Shown: positions 1 through 9,013 of the stretch, in pieces | How positions within the stretch are numbered: the first letter of the stretch is position 1 | How the letters are laid out: every line of letters starts with the position of its first letter | NCBI GenBank assembly: GCA_902615975.1 | Contig: CACMRC010000002.1 | Coordinates: 1 to 64,000 of the forward strand | Reading direction: 5' to 3' | Length of the DNA: 64,000 bases | From: an uncultured Pelagibacteraceae bacterium | GTDB taxonomy: Bacteria > Pseudomonadota > Alphaproteobacteria > Pelagibacterales > Pelagibacteraceae | Translations under genes and position numbers: made by a program | Notes under the pieces: model-generated | Seen by the model: the letters and a program-made list of their open reading frames with translations, nothing else | Databases searched by the model: none | Told to the model about the DNA's origin: nothing

Positions 1-911
1 AATATAATTTTTCTAAAAGCAAATTCATCCATGTAATAAATATTTTGAATAGGATCATTTGAAGTTAGAATTGAAATAAACGCTAAAAAACAACTTCCAA
101 AAGTTGTAATAACAATTACTTTTCTTCTATCAAATGTATCTGAAAAATAACCTATTGGTCCTTGGCCAACCACTCCTGCAATCGTTGAAATAAATAAAAG
201 TATTGATATTTCAACCAAAGTAAATTTTGCAAGAGTTGCATAAACAGATATTAAAGAAAAGAATGCTGCGTGAATGATACCAGTAAAGAATGAGCTCAAT
301 GAACCAAGTGGTGAAATCTTATACAATTCTTTGATACTTATTGTTTCTATCTTTTTAAATTTAGGGGCAGGTCTTTTAGTTAATAAAATAGGAACAAGCG
401 CAACAGAAAGTAAAATAGAAACTAAAATAAATGGTTCGTAGTCCTCTGGTTTGCTTACGTTAAGAAGCAACATACCTATAGCTAATCCAAAATAGATTAC
501 CATCATATAAGCAGACAATAGTTGTCCTCTATTTTTATTAGTCGCCCTATCATTTAACCAGCTTTCAGTAACAACATAACAACTAACTAAACTTATGCCC
601 GTTATGAACCTACTAATTGTCCACATAAATGGATTTACATAAACAACAGCAATTAAAGCGCTTAAAGATGCAAGCGAAGCGAATGCAGCAAAAACTCTTA
701 TGTGACCAACTTTTGAAACAAAATTAGGTGTGGTTCTTGAGCCAACAAAGTATCCAACAAAATATCCTGACATGAATATACCTGTTGTTAAAACACTAAA
801 ATCTTCAAGTACTGCCCTAATACCCATGACTTGTAATTGCAACCCATGACCAATCATCATCAATCCAATCCCAATAAAAAGAGCCCAAGATTTTTTTACT
901 TCTTTTTGCAT
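1..911 (-). CDS. MFS transporter, 3' end cut by the window edge
   Basis: This is the N-terminal 303 residues of a major facilitator superfamily permease, read leftward from an ATG at 911 and still open at base 1. It starts MQKEVKKSWALFIGIGLMMI and has successive hydrophobic helices. Loop motifs typical of MFS proteins are visible: ESWLNDRATNKNRGQ between helices, and SDTFDRRKVI in the second half, a motif-A-like loop. The sequence resembles the YcaD-like branch, but the substrate cannot be read from it. It lies 30 bases downstream of the DMT transporter gene on the same strand, so it is probably the end of the gsh-containing run. The family call is firm; the function is unknown. Confidence 0.8.
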   Translation of the reverse strand, partial: MQKEVKKSWALFIGIGLMMIGHGLQLQVMGIRAVLEDFSVLTTGIFMSGYFVGYFVGSRTTPNFVSKVGHIRVFAAFASLASLSALIAVVYVNPFMWTISRFITGISLVSCYVVTESWLNDRATNKNRGQLLSAYMMVIYFGLAIGMLLLNVSKPEDYEPFILVSILLSVALVPILLTKRPAPKFKKIETISIKELYKISPLGSLSSFFTGIIHAAFFSLISVYATLAKFTLVEISILLFISTIAGVVGQGPIGYFSDTFDRRKVIVITTFGSCFLAFISILTSNDPIQNIYYMDEFAFRKII

Positions 912-941
912 TTATAAATTTTTTAATTTAATAATTTCCGG

Positions 942-1817
942 CTAGGTAGTTTTGGTTTGTGTTTTTTTTATGGCTAGTAAAGAGTGAATTGCAATCGTTA
1001 TAATAATAACTATACCTCCATAGATAGTCTCGTTAGAAGGTTGCTCCTTAACAACCATCCAAACCCATAATGGTCCAAGAATTGTCTCTAAAAGGAAAAA
1101 TAGATTAACTTCGGCTGCTGTTATAAATCTTGGTGCTATGGTCACTAAAACAAATGGTATGGCTACACACATCACGCACATTAAAGGTATATAAAAAAGA
1201 TCATTATCCACTAGAGCAAAGTCTTTAACAAAGAAAAAGGCAAATATTGCAACACAAGATTTTCCAATTACGGCAGCAGGCACTAAATCGGTAGATTTTG
1301 CGTATCTTGCAATGTTTGCGTTACAAGCCAATCCAAAAGAAGTTATTAAACCAAATAAATCTCCATAAAAATTACCAAGACTTAAAGAGTCGTAAAAAAT
1401 ATAAACACAAGCAATAAAGGTAATTATTATAGCAATCCAAGTCCTATTATCCGGTTTTTCTTTTAAGAAAATAGCTCCTAAGATTGCTGATAGCATTGGT
1501 GCAAGAGCTACCATTAATAAAGTATTTGCTACATTGGTGTTTTGTATTGAGATAATAAAAGTAATATTGCAAATAGAAAAACTAATTACATAAAAAATAC
1601 CTGGATAACCAATTTTAAACAAAGCTTTTAAGAAATTATTTTTATAAAATAAAAGTAGACCAACTAAAACCACCAAAAATGGTATTGCTCCTCTGTAAAA
1701 AAGCATCCCCCAAGTATCAATATTTGATAATCTAATTAGCAAAGAGTCAGGTGTTATAAACAAAACTCCTATAAAGGCCATTAATGAACCTTTTTGTTGA
1801 TTACTTAAATTATTCAC
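942..1817 (-). CDS. EamA/DMT-family membrane transporter
   Basis: A 291-residue inner-membrane protein with about ten hydrophobic segments and the internal two-fold repeat typical of the drug/metabolite transporter (EamA) family. The second repeat contains a segment of the type ITAAEVNLFFLLETILGPLW, the usual conserved region before the last two helices. Its start overlaps the end of gshB by 4 bases (ATGA-type coupling), so it is probably co-translated with the glutathione genes. Family members export amino acids, metabolites or drugs. Export of a thiol or thiol conjugate is only an inference from the neighbours. Confidence 0.85.
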   Translation of the reverse strand: MNNLSNQQKGSLMAFIGVLFITPDSLLIRLSNIDTWGMLFYRGAIPFLVVLVGLLLFYKNNFLKALFKIGYPGIFYVISFSICNITFIISIQNTNVANTLLMVALAPMLSAILGAIFLKEKPDNRTWIAIIITFIACVYIFYDSLSLGNFYGDLFGLITSFGLACNANIARYAKSTDLVPAAVIGKSCVAIFAFFFVKDFALVDNDLFYIPLMCVMCVAIPFVLVTIAPRFITAAEVNLFFLLETILGPLWVWMVVKEQPSNETIYGGIVIIITIAIHSLLAIKKTQTKTT

Positions 1818-2740
1818 GCTTTAAGTTCTTTCCAAAAAGTTTTAGCTAAATTAATTCCCGATAGATCATAAAGTGTTTTAAGTCCAGTTGGAGATGTAAC
1901 ATTTATATCTCCATTGATTTTTTGATCTATAAAATCAATTCCTGCAAAAAAAATGTTTTCTTTTTTTAAATCTTTTGCAATTAGTTTTGAAATTTTAATT
2001 TCTTTATTTGTTAATTTAATATTAGTTGGTTTTGCTCCTTTACTCATATTACTTAAAATTGAACCTTTCTTTGGAACTCTTGAAATTGCACCACATACTT
2101 TACCATTAATAATAAAAACTCTTTTGTCTCCCTTACTTATTTTAGGGAGAAATTTTTGGCACATGATATGATCATGTTTTTTTATAAATTTATTAACTAA
2201 TTTTGAATTAAATTTAGTTAGTAAATGAATATCATTTCCACTGAAACCATGGATGGGTTTTAAAATGACTTTTTTATTTTTTTTGAAAAATTTTTTTATT
2301 TCATCAATATTTTGAGTAAAAATAGTAGCTGGCATATATTTTTGATATTTAGATGAATATAATTTTTCAGAAATATTCCTTACAGCAGTAGGGTTATTAA
2401 TTATTTTTACTTTAGCCTTAATTGTATCTAAAATGTATGTTGTTGAAATATACTCAAGATTAAATGGTGGATCCTGGCGAATAAGAATAAATTTACATAT
2501 ACTTAAGTCTAGATTTTGTTTTTTTGTGATTTTATAGAATTTTTTATTGCTATAGTTAAATTTAATAAAAAAACCTTTAGCTGTAACTTTCGAATTAACA
2601 ACTGATAAGTCTTTTGGATCGTAATAAAAAATTTTATATTTTTTGTTCTGAATTTCGTTTGCTAAAAAAACACTTGTATCTGTTAAAGGATTTAGTTTAG
2701 AAGGATGGTTTCCTTGAACAGCAACAATTTTATTTATCAT
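1814..2740 (-). CDS. gshB: Glutathione synthetase
   Basis: A 308-residue ATP-grasp ligase that joins gamma-glutamylcysteine and glycine in the cytoplasm. The N-terminus has the prokaryotic GshB layout: an opening strand, TDTSVFLANE, then the KYKIFYYDPKDL segment. IRQDPPFNLEYISTTYIL matches the conserved DPPFD-type substrate-site motif. KPIHGFSGNDIHLL is the ATP-grasp loop, and FAGIDFID and INVTSPTGL lie near the metal and product site. The gene overlaps gshA by 11 bases and is translationally coupled to it. Length is normal (about 310-320 in the family). Divergence is high but the motifs are intact. Confidence 0.93.
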   Translation of the reverse strand: MINKIVAVQGNHPSKLNPLTDTSVFLANEIQNKKYKIFYYDPKDLSVVNSKVTAKGFFIKFNYSNKKFYKITKKQNLDLSICKFILIRQDPPFNLEYISTTYILDTIKAKVKIINNPTAVRNISEKLYSSKYQKYMPATIFTQNIDEIKKFFKKNKKVILKPIHGFSGNDIHLLTKFNSKLVNKFIKKHDHIMCQKFLPKISKGDKRVFIINGKVCGAISRVPKKGSILSNMSKGAKPTNIKLTNKEIKISKLIAKDLKKENIFFAGIDFIDQKINGDINVTSPTGLKTLYDLSGINLAKTFWKELKA

Positions 2741-4025
2741 ACAATTCGTCTAAATTTTCGTTTTTGGAAAATTTACTAATCATATGATCTGCGTTTGTTG
2801 TCTTATTATCAATTACTTTTTGTAGATGATTTAGGAATATAGTCTCGTTATTACCTTTTTTACTTAAAACATCTCTATTCTCTAAACCTTTTCTTGAAAG
2901 ATCTAAAAGTGTAGATGACCAATAAAGAAGATCTTTACCCATTAATTGAGTATTAAATCCCTTTTGTGGCGCCTCTAGATAAGCGTTGATAATTTTATCG
3001 ACTTCCCATGTTGAAATTAGTTCATGAACTTCGTCTAAATTTCCATAAAGCATACCTATATTATAAGCTGGTCCTGCACATAAACAATCCCAACCACATG
3101 TATCCATTGATCTTAATTCAATATATTTTTTAACTCTATTCTCAGTAAATATTGTGCTTAAGTGAGTTGTTAAGTCTACTTCAGTTGGAAGTCTATTTTC
3201 AATTTCTTGGATTTTTCCTTCCATAAAATCTTTAAAAAAATATTTCCTACCTGAAATATACTGATCTTTATGTTGTATAAATAATAAAGGAAAATTAATT
3301 ACAAAATCTGCATATTTTTCAAAACTCATATTTTCAAAAAATAATTTAGGCAATCCACCTCTAGAAGTACTTTGCCATACTTTAGATCTATACGATAAAT
3401 AGTTGCTATTTTTTTTCTCCACAATTGAGGAATTCGCAAACAAAGCAATTGCTATGGGTACAATTGAGTTTGCTACTCTAAACTTTTTAATAAAATCTTC
3501 TTCTGAGCTATAATCTATATTTAACTGAGTGCCACATGTTCGATACATCATATCTAAACTAAGTTCGCCACCTAAAGGCATATCCTTAGTCATCAATTCA
3601 TATCGTTGTTTAGGATTGTTTGGTATTTCATTTAATTTAGATATTGGATCGAATCCTGCACTAACAATTTTTATATCTAATTTTTTTGTAACTTGTTTTA
3701 ATTCAAACAAATAGTCTTGTGATTCTGCACAAGCTTCATGCATATGATTTAATTTGTCTCCTGATAATTCTATTTGATTGCCTGGTTCAAGAGTTATATT
3801 TTTTCCACCTTTATTAAGAGCAATTATATTTTCTTTTTCAAAAACTGGATTCCAGCCAAATTCAAGCAGGGCTGTAAACATTTCTTTTATTTTTGAATAA
3901 TCAATCCTTTTATTGTCCGAATTATTAAATAAAAACTTTTCATGCTCGATTCCAATTTTAAAATTTTTAGGTTCCTTAATACCTAATTTAAAATAATTTA
4001 TAATTTTTTCTTTTGAATCAATCAT
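2730..4025 (-). CDS. gshA: Glutamate-cysteine ligase (GCS2 type)
   Basis: A 431-residue enzyme for the first step of glutathione synthesis (Glu + Cys + ATP). It belongs to the plant/alphaproteobacterial GCS2 family rather than the E. coli GshA family. Recognisable segments are GIEHEKFLF near residue 24, LEPGNQIELSG, MYRTCGTQLNIDY, FANSSIVEKKNSNYLSYRSKVWQ and IELRSMDTCGWD. Family length is about 450, so this is complete. It is followed directly by gshB. It lies 29 bases downstream of the HD-domain gene on the same strand, so no separate strong promoter region is evident. Confidence 0.94.
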   Translation of the reverse strand: MIDSKEKIINYFKLGIKEPKNFKIGIEHEKFLFNNSDNKRIDYSKIKEMFTALLEFGWNPVFEKENIIALNKGGKNITLEPGNQIELSGDKLNHMHEACAESQDYLFELKQVTKKLDIKIVSAGFDPISKLNEIPNNPKQRYELMTKDMPLGGELSLDMMYRTCGTQLNIDYSSEEDFIKKFRVANSIVPIAIALFANSSIVEKKNSNYLSYRSKVWQSTSRGGLPKLFFENMSFEKYADFVINFPLLFIQHKDQYISGRKYFFKDFMEGKIQEIENRLPTEVDLTTHLSTIFTENRVKKYIELRSMDTCGWDCLCAGPAYNIGMLYGNLDEVHELISTWEVDKIINAYLEAPQKGFNTQLMGKDLLYWSSTLLDLSRKGLENRDVLSKKGNNETIFLNHLQKVIDNKTTNADHMISKFSKNENLDELYDK

Positions 4026-4054
4026 GCGCTGTAAGTAGTGATTTATACCTAAAT

Positions 4055-4612
4055 TTAAAGATAATAATAAGGCTCTTTAGCAAATATTTTTTTAACTAAT
4101 GGCTTAAAATCATCCAAAGTCATACTTTTGTAATCAGGATCAAAAGAGCATTGGTCATATTTTTCACAAAAATCTATAGTGTCTTGATAATACTTGTGGT
4201 CTTTAAATTTATCTCTTGCATTTCTATCACCACCTAAATGATGAGCGCTGTAGTAAGTTTGAAAAAGACCATGGTGTAGAACAATCCAATAAGTTCTTTC
4301 TGAAACATAAGGTCTTAGTATAGATGCAGCATATTGAGAATGATTCATTGGTGCCAAATCATCTCCAATATCATGAAGTAAAGTTGCAACAATCATTTCA
4401 TCACTTTCTTTATTTTTAAAAGCTCTTGTTGCAGCTTGTAAGGAGTGTTCTAGTCTAGTGATTTTGTAACCTTCTAAAGTAGTAGTTTGTTTAGATAAAT
4501 AATTTAAAACTCTATCAGCTGTTTGTCTTTCAAAGTTTTTCTCAAATCTTTCAAGAAGCTCATAATCTTCCTTAGTTCCATTTTTCATTTGAGTAAAATT
4601 TACTGTTTTCAT
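4055..4612 (-). CDS. HD-domain protein, candidate diiron oxygenase or phosphohydrolase
   Basis: A 185-residue HD-superfamily protein. The metal ligands are visible: His56 in RLEHSLQAA, His80-Asp81 in LLHDIGDD, His91, His113/His114 in VLHHGLFQTY, and Asp153 in KYDQCSFDP. Six or more ligands, and the LEHxLQ motif 24 residues before HD, resemble the mixed-valence diiron oxygenases PhnZ and TmpB (and distantly MIOX) more than simple mononuclear phosphohydrolases. The substrate-loop Tyr and Glu that I recall for PhnZ do not line up exactly (Leu and Tyr here). The gene sits between purF and gshA on one strand. Function is not established; the HD fold is secure. Confidence 0.75.
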   Translation of the reverse strand: MKTVNFTQMKNGTKEDYELLERFEKNFERQTADRVLNYLSKQTTTLEGYKITRLEHSLQAATRAFKNKESDEMIVATLLHDIGDDLAPMNHSQYAASILRPYVSERTYWIVLHHGLFQTYYSAHHLGGDRNARDKFKDHKYYQDTIDFCEKYDQCSFDPDYKSMTLDDFKPLVKKIFAKEPYYYL

Positions 4613-4615
4613 AAT

Positions 4616-6097
4616 TTAATTATTTGATCCAGTACTTAATAAAGATAATTGAGTTATTTTATTATCTCCTAATTCATCTACTAATTTAACAGGATATTCA
4701 CCTGTGAAATAATGATCTGTTAATTGTGGATATGTTTCGTTTCTTTTTTCAAAACCAATAGCTTTATACAATCCTTCAATTGATAAAAATCTCAAAGTTT
4801 TAGCTCCAATATATTCGCAAATTTCATCATTTGTTTTATTTGCTGCTAACAATTCTTTTTTTGTAGGTGTATCTACACCATAGAAATCTGGGTATCTAAT
4901 TTCGGGACATGCAATTTTAACATGAACTTCTTTCGCACCAGCATCATAAAGCATTTTAACAATTTTGTATGACGTTGTTCCTCGAACAAGAGAGTCATCA
5001 ATTAGAATAATTTTTTTATCTTTTATAGTTGTTTGATTAGCATTTAATTTTAATTTGACACCTAAACTCCTGATTTTTTGGCTTGGCTCGATGAAAGTTC
5101 TTCCAACATAATGATTTCTAATTAATCCATGTTCAAAGTTCATTTTTAATTCTTGAGCAAAACCCATAGCAGCAGCATTTCCAGAGTCTGGGACTGGAAC
5201 AACTATATCTGCATCAGTGTCATTTTCTTTTGCAAGTTCTCTACCGATGTTTTTTCTATGCTCATATGCTGTTTTTCCTCCAATCAGACTGTCTGGTCTT
5301 GAAAAATAAATATATTCAAATACACATGGTCTAACTTTTTTAACAGGGAAGGGCTTAATACTTTTCAGTTCATTATTTTCAATTAAAATTATCTCACCAT
5401 TTTCAACTTCTCTTACAAATTTTGCACCAATTATATCAAAGGCACAAGTTTCAGATGCCAAGACATAACTATTGCCAAGCTTACCAATTACTAGTGGTCT
5501 AATTCCGTAAGGATCTCTAACTCCGATTAAAGAGTTTTGAGTTAACATCACTAATGCATAGCCACCTTGAATTTGAAAAATTGCATCAATTACTTTATCT
5601 ATTGTTTTTGTTCTCTTTGATTTAGCAATTAATTGAACAATCGTCTCAGTGTCTGATGTAGTGTAAAATATAGCTCCATCTTCAACTAGTTTATTTCTCA
5701 AAGATATTGAATTAGTAAGATTTCCATTATGTGCAACTCCAATTCCACCTGCATTAGTGTCAGCAAAAAATGGCTGAATGTTTCTTAATATATTGTTACC
5801 AGTTGTACTATATCTGTTATGGCCAATTGCATAATTTCCCTTAAGGTTATTAAGTACTTTTTCTTTGTTGAAATTATCACCAACTAAACCAAATCTTTTT
5901 TCAGAATAATATTTTTCTCCATCAAAAGTAACTATTCCGCAACCTTCTTGACCCCTGTGTTGTAGGGCATGTAGTCCAAGTGCTGTGAGAGCTGATGCAT
6001 CCTTTGCATTACTGATACCAAAAACTCCACATTCTTCCTTAAGTCTTGGATTATAGTTCTTTAATTTTTTCTTTAGAATCTTGATATGTTTTTTCAT
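4616..6097 (-). CDS. purF: Amidophosphoribosyltransferase
   Basis: A 493-residue enzyme that commits PRPP and glutamine to purine synthesis. The class II glutaminase nucleophile is Cys23 in EECGVFGIS, followed by HRGQEGCGI, GIGVAHNGNLTN and YTTSDTETI. The phosphoribosyltransferase half carries the PRPP loop KIILIDDSLVRGTTS. No Met codon directly precedes the Cys, so about 22 residues must be removed to free the catalytic N-terminus, as in the propeptide-bearing PurF of Bacillus. The start lies 47 bases inside the end of cvpA, as in the cvpA-purF pair of many proteobacteria. Confidence 0.97.
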   Translation of the reverse strand: MKKHIKILKKKLKNYNPRLKEECGVFGISNAKDASALTALGLHALQHRGQEGCGIVTFDGEKYYSEKRFGLVGDNFNKEKVLNNLKGNYAIGHNRYSTTGNNILRNIQPFFADTNAGGIGVAHNGNLTNSISLRNKLVEDGAIFYTTSDTETIVQLIAKSKRTKTIDKVIDAIFQIQGGYALVMLTQNSLIGVRDPYGIRPLVIGKLGNSYVLASETCAFDIIGAKFVREVENGEIILIENNELKSIKPFPVKKVRPCVFEYIYFSRPDSLIGGKTAYEHRKNIGRELAKENDTDADIVVPVPDSGNAAAMGFAQELKMNFEHGLIRNHYVGRTFIEPSQKIRSLGVKLKLNANQTTIKDKKIILIDDSLVRGTTSYKIVKMLYDAGAKEVHVKIACPEIRYPDFYGVDTPTKKELLAANKTNDEICEYIGAKTLRFLSIEGLYKAIGFEKRNETYPQLTDHYFTGEYPVKLVDELGDNKITQLSLLSTGSNN

Positions 6098-6596
6098 TAG
6101 GAAATTCTTTTATCAGATAACTACTACCTTTTTCTAAATATGGAAAGACGTATGATTTGTCAAAATTTATTGGCCATTTATCATAATTATAAACGATATG
6201 AACTCCTGAAAAGATACATACAGAAATAATATAAGCTCTTATAAAACCAAAAAAGAATCCAAACGTCGTATCTAATCCACCGATACCTGTATATCTAACT
6301 GCTTTACTGATTCCTTTATTAATTAATAAAACTAAAAAGATAACAACCACAAATATTATTATTCCTAAACTAACATCAAGCACATACTCATTATCAATTA
6401 TGTTTTTTACATATGGTTTAATTCTTGGAAAAAGAATTAATGTAATTATGTATGCCAGCAACCATTTAGCCATTGAAAGTATACTTAAAATGAAACCCTT
6501 TTTATAACAATTTATCAAAGAAAGGATTGTTAAAATTAAATAAATTAAATCAATTATTGATATTGCTTTATAAAAATCTTTTATGATTTCTAACAT
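6051..6596 (-). CDS. cvpA: CvpA family membrane protein
   Basis: A 181-residue inner-membrane protein with four hydrophobic segments in the first 135 residues. It has the family pattern IDLIYLILTILSLINCYKKG at the start and a glycine-rich GGLDTTFGFFFGFIRAY segment near residue 105. CvpA proteins are linked to colicin V production and envelope homeostasis; the molecular role is unsettled. The gene lies between the MMPL exporter (one-base TAATG overlap) and purF (47-base overlap), keeping the ancestral cvpA-purF order. Confidence 0.88.
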   Translation of the reverse strand: MLEIIKDFYKAISIIDLIYLILTILSLINCYKKGFILSILSMAKWLLAYIITLILFPRIKPYVKNIIDNEYVLDVSLGIIIFVVVIFLVLLINKGISKAVRYTGIGGLDTTFGFFFGFIRAYIISVCIFSGVHIVYNYDKWPINFDKSYVFPYLEKGSSYLIKEFPNEKTYQDSKEKIKEL

Positions 6597-8992
6597 TAAG
6601 ATGATTTGCCAAAAGGTTTAATAATTAAAATTAATGCAGGAAGTAGAGTTAATACTGATATCATAGCTAATAACATAGCAAGTCCCGTAAAAACACCAAA
6701 ATAAATTGTTGGGATAAACTTTGATAACACTAAAATTGAAAATCCAAAAACAATAGTAATTGAGGTGTTAAGTATAGCAACTCCAACAGTTGAATGACAC
6801 GTTTTTAATGTTTTGTTGTAATCCTTTATTTTATTAAACTCTTCTTTAAATCTGTAAATATAATGAATGCTGTTATCTACTGCGATTCCTATTGTAATTG
6901 CTGCAATAGTTATGGTCATCATATCTAAAGGTATTTCTAATAATCCAATTATTCCTAAGATAAAAAAAGCAGCAATAAAATTTGGAACAACTCCAATCAA
7001 TGAAAGTTTAATATTTCTAAACAAGATAATGAACATTGAAAATATTCCAATCATAACCAATCCCAATGTTAAAATTTGAGATTTAAACAGACTTTGTAAT
7101 AAATTATTAAACAATATTAAAACACCTGCTAGCTTGTAATCTTTTTCTACTAAACCAAATTTATCTTTTAAATCAAAATTAATTTTGTTAATTAAATCAT
7201 TTCTTCTTAAATCTTTTTGCGAGTCTATAATTCTTAAACTAATTCGAGCCTCATTATCTTTAATTGAAAGATAAGGATCGATGATTTCAGTTTTAATACT
7301 CTCAGGAATTTTAGAGTAAAGCACTCCCATTTCTAAAGTACCTAAAGGCTTATTATTATTTAATTGAGTAGCTACCTCAATAATAGACGAAAAAGATAGA
7401 ACTTTGCCAATTTCAGGTAAGCTATCTAAGTAATCATGAACAGATGTAATTAGATCAATTTTATCTTTGGTAAACCAATATTTTTCATCATTAGTATCTT
7501 CTTCGTCACCCCAATCGTCAAATTCATCATCTTCGCCAGATTTTTCCACCTTTTCTTTCTTCGGAAATTTTATAATAACCTCTAAAGGTGTGGTTCCACC
7601 TAGCTCCTCATCTATAAGCTTCATACCTTTATAAATTTCGGTATTCTTATCAAAGTAATTTATAAAACTATTTTCAACTTCAAGCTTACTTATTCCAATA
7701 ACGCTGAATATTATAACTATTCCACTCACCAAGAAGATTGAGTTTTTATTATTAAGAGAAATTAGACCAAGTAAATTTGTAATTTTAGATTTTTGTTCTT
7801 TTTTAACTGAAATATTATTTGTGGGTGCGAAGTTTAAAAGGGTAGGTAGTAGAGTAAATGTAATTATAAATGATGTAATTAAACCAAAAGTCATCATCCA
7901 ACCAAAGTCAATAATAGGTTTTATTTCACTAAAAATTAAAGATAAGAAAGCAAAAATTGTTGTTAGAACAGTATAAAGAATTGGCCAAAACATTTTTGAA
8001 GTTGTTAAAGAAATAATTTCAAAATTATTTTTTGAAGGAAAATCTTTTTTAAGTTGAAGAAACCTAGTACTCATATGAATATTCATTGCCATTGTTAAAA
8101 TCAACATAAGTGCAATAAAATTTGAAGATATGACCGTGACTTTCCATCCTAGTAGTCCAAGTAACCCCATCATAATTATCACAGAAAAAAGGCAACTACT
8201 TATAGGTACTACAATCCAAAGAAGATTTCTAAAAACAAACCATAAAGTAGCAATAATAAATAATAGAACACCTAAACCAAAAACAATTATATCGCTTTTG
8301 ATAAAAGTCATCATATCATCTGCAATCATTGGTATTCCACCAAGATAAATTTTTCCAACATTGCTATAACTTTGAATAACATCTCTTATTTCTAAAATAT
8401 TCTGATGGTTTTGTTTTTTGATTTGATCTTTAATTAACTCAATTTCCTCTCTTGATTTATTATCTATATTTTCTAATGCCTTAGACTGTTTAATATTAAC
8501 AATAATTCCACTGGTTTTTCCATCTTCACTAATTACAAAGTTTCTAAAAACAGGACTATTTAAAATTTCTTTAAAACCCCGATTTCTATCAACATCGTCA
8601 TCTTTTAAGGTTTTAAAACTTTCTAGTCTTTCTTGAAGAGGAGCATCTGAATTATTTAAAAGAGGAATGTCTAACAATGTAATTACACTATGCACCCAGT
8701 TTAGGCTCTGAATTTTATATTTTAAACTTAACAAATTATTTATCGATGAGTCAGTTACCATTCCCTCATTTGGTGTATAGGTAAGAATTAAAAATTCTTT
8801 AGACCCATATCTTTCAGAGACTTCTTTCAAATATGCTAAATCTGGGTCACCCTCTATTAATAAGGTTTCTGATGAAGCATCTAGTCTAAAATTTTTTGAA
8901 TAGTATCCAAAACTTAAAATAGCAATAATTAACAATATAAATATTGCTTTGGGATTTTTGAGGATAACGTTTTGATAAAAATGAGCTACCAT
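6596..8992 (-). CDS. RND/MMPL-superfamily exporter
   Basis: A 798-residue inner-membrane protein with two copies of a six-helix block, each after a large periplasmic loop: one helix near residue 15, blocks near 230-395 and 420-440, and the second set near 640-795. Family motifs include GGIPMIADDMM before the first helix block and the sterol-sensing-like repeats TIAAITIGIAVDNSIHYIYR and FVSRFLQL-like segments after the helices. It resembles hydrophobe exporters such as HpnN, but no hopanoid genes are nearby. An acidic stretch at about residues 477-500 (EDDEFDDWGDEEDTNDE) sits in the second periplasmic loop. The substrate is unknown. Confidence 0.85.
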   Translation of the reverse strand: MVAHFYQNVILKNPKAIFILLIIAILSFGYYSKNFRLDASSETLLIEGDPDLAYLKEVSERYGSKEFLILTYTPNEGMVTDSSINNLLSLKYKIQSLNWVHSVITLLDIPLLNNSDAPLQERLESFKTLKDDDVDRNRGFKEILNSPVFRNFVISEDGKTSGIIVNIKQSKALENIDNKSREEIELIKDQIKKQNHQNILEIRDVIQSYSNVGKIYLGGIPMIADDMMTFIKSDIIVFGLGVLLFIIATLWFVFRNLLWIVVPISSCLFSVIIMMGLLGLLGWKVTVISSNFIALMLILTMAMNIHMSTRFLQLKKDFPSKNNFEIISLTTSKMFWPILYTVLTTIFAFLSLIFSEIKPIIDFGWMMTFGLITSFIITFTLLPTLLNFAPTNNISVKKEQKSKITNLLGLISLNNKNSIFLVSGIVIIFSVIGISKLEVENSFINYFDKNTEIYKGMKLIDEELGGTTPLEVIIKFPKKEKVEKSGEDDEFDDWGDEEDTNDEKYWFTKDKIDLITSVHDYLDSLPEIGKVLSFSSIIEVATQLNNNKPLGTLEMGVLYSKIPESIKTEIIDPYLSIKDNEARISLRIIDSQKDLRRNDLINKINFDLKDKFGLVEKDYKLAGVLILFNNLLQSLFKSQILTLGLVMIGIFSMFIILFRNIKLSLIGVVPNFIAAFFILGIIGLLEIPLDMMTITIAAITIGIAVDNSIHYIYRFKEEFNKIKDYNKTLKTCHSTVGVAILNTSITIVFGFSILVLSKFIPTIYFGVFTGLAMLLAMISVLTLLPALILIIKPFGKSS

Positions 8993-9013
8993 TCAAGCTC
9001 TTTATATTGGAAT

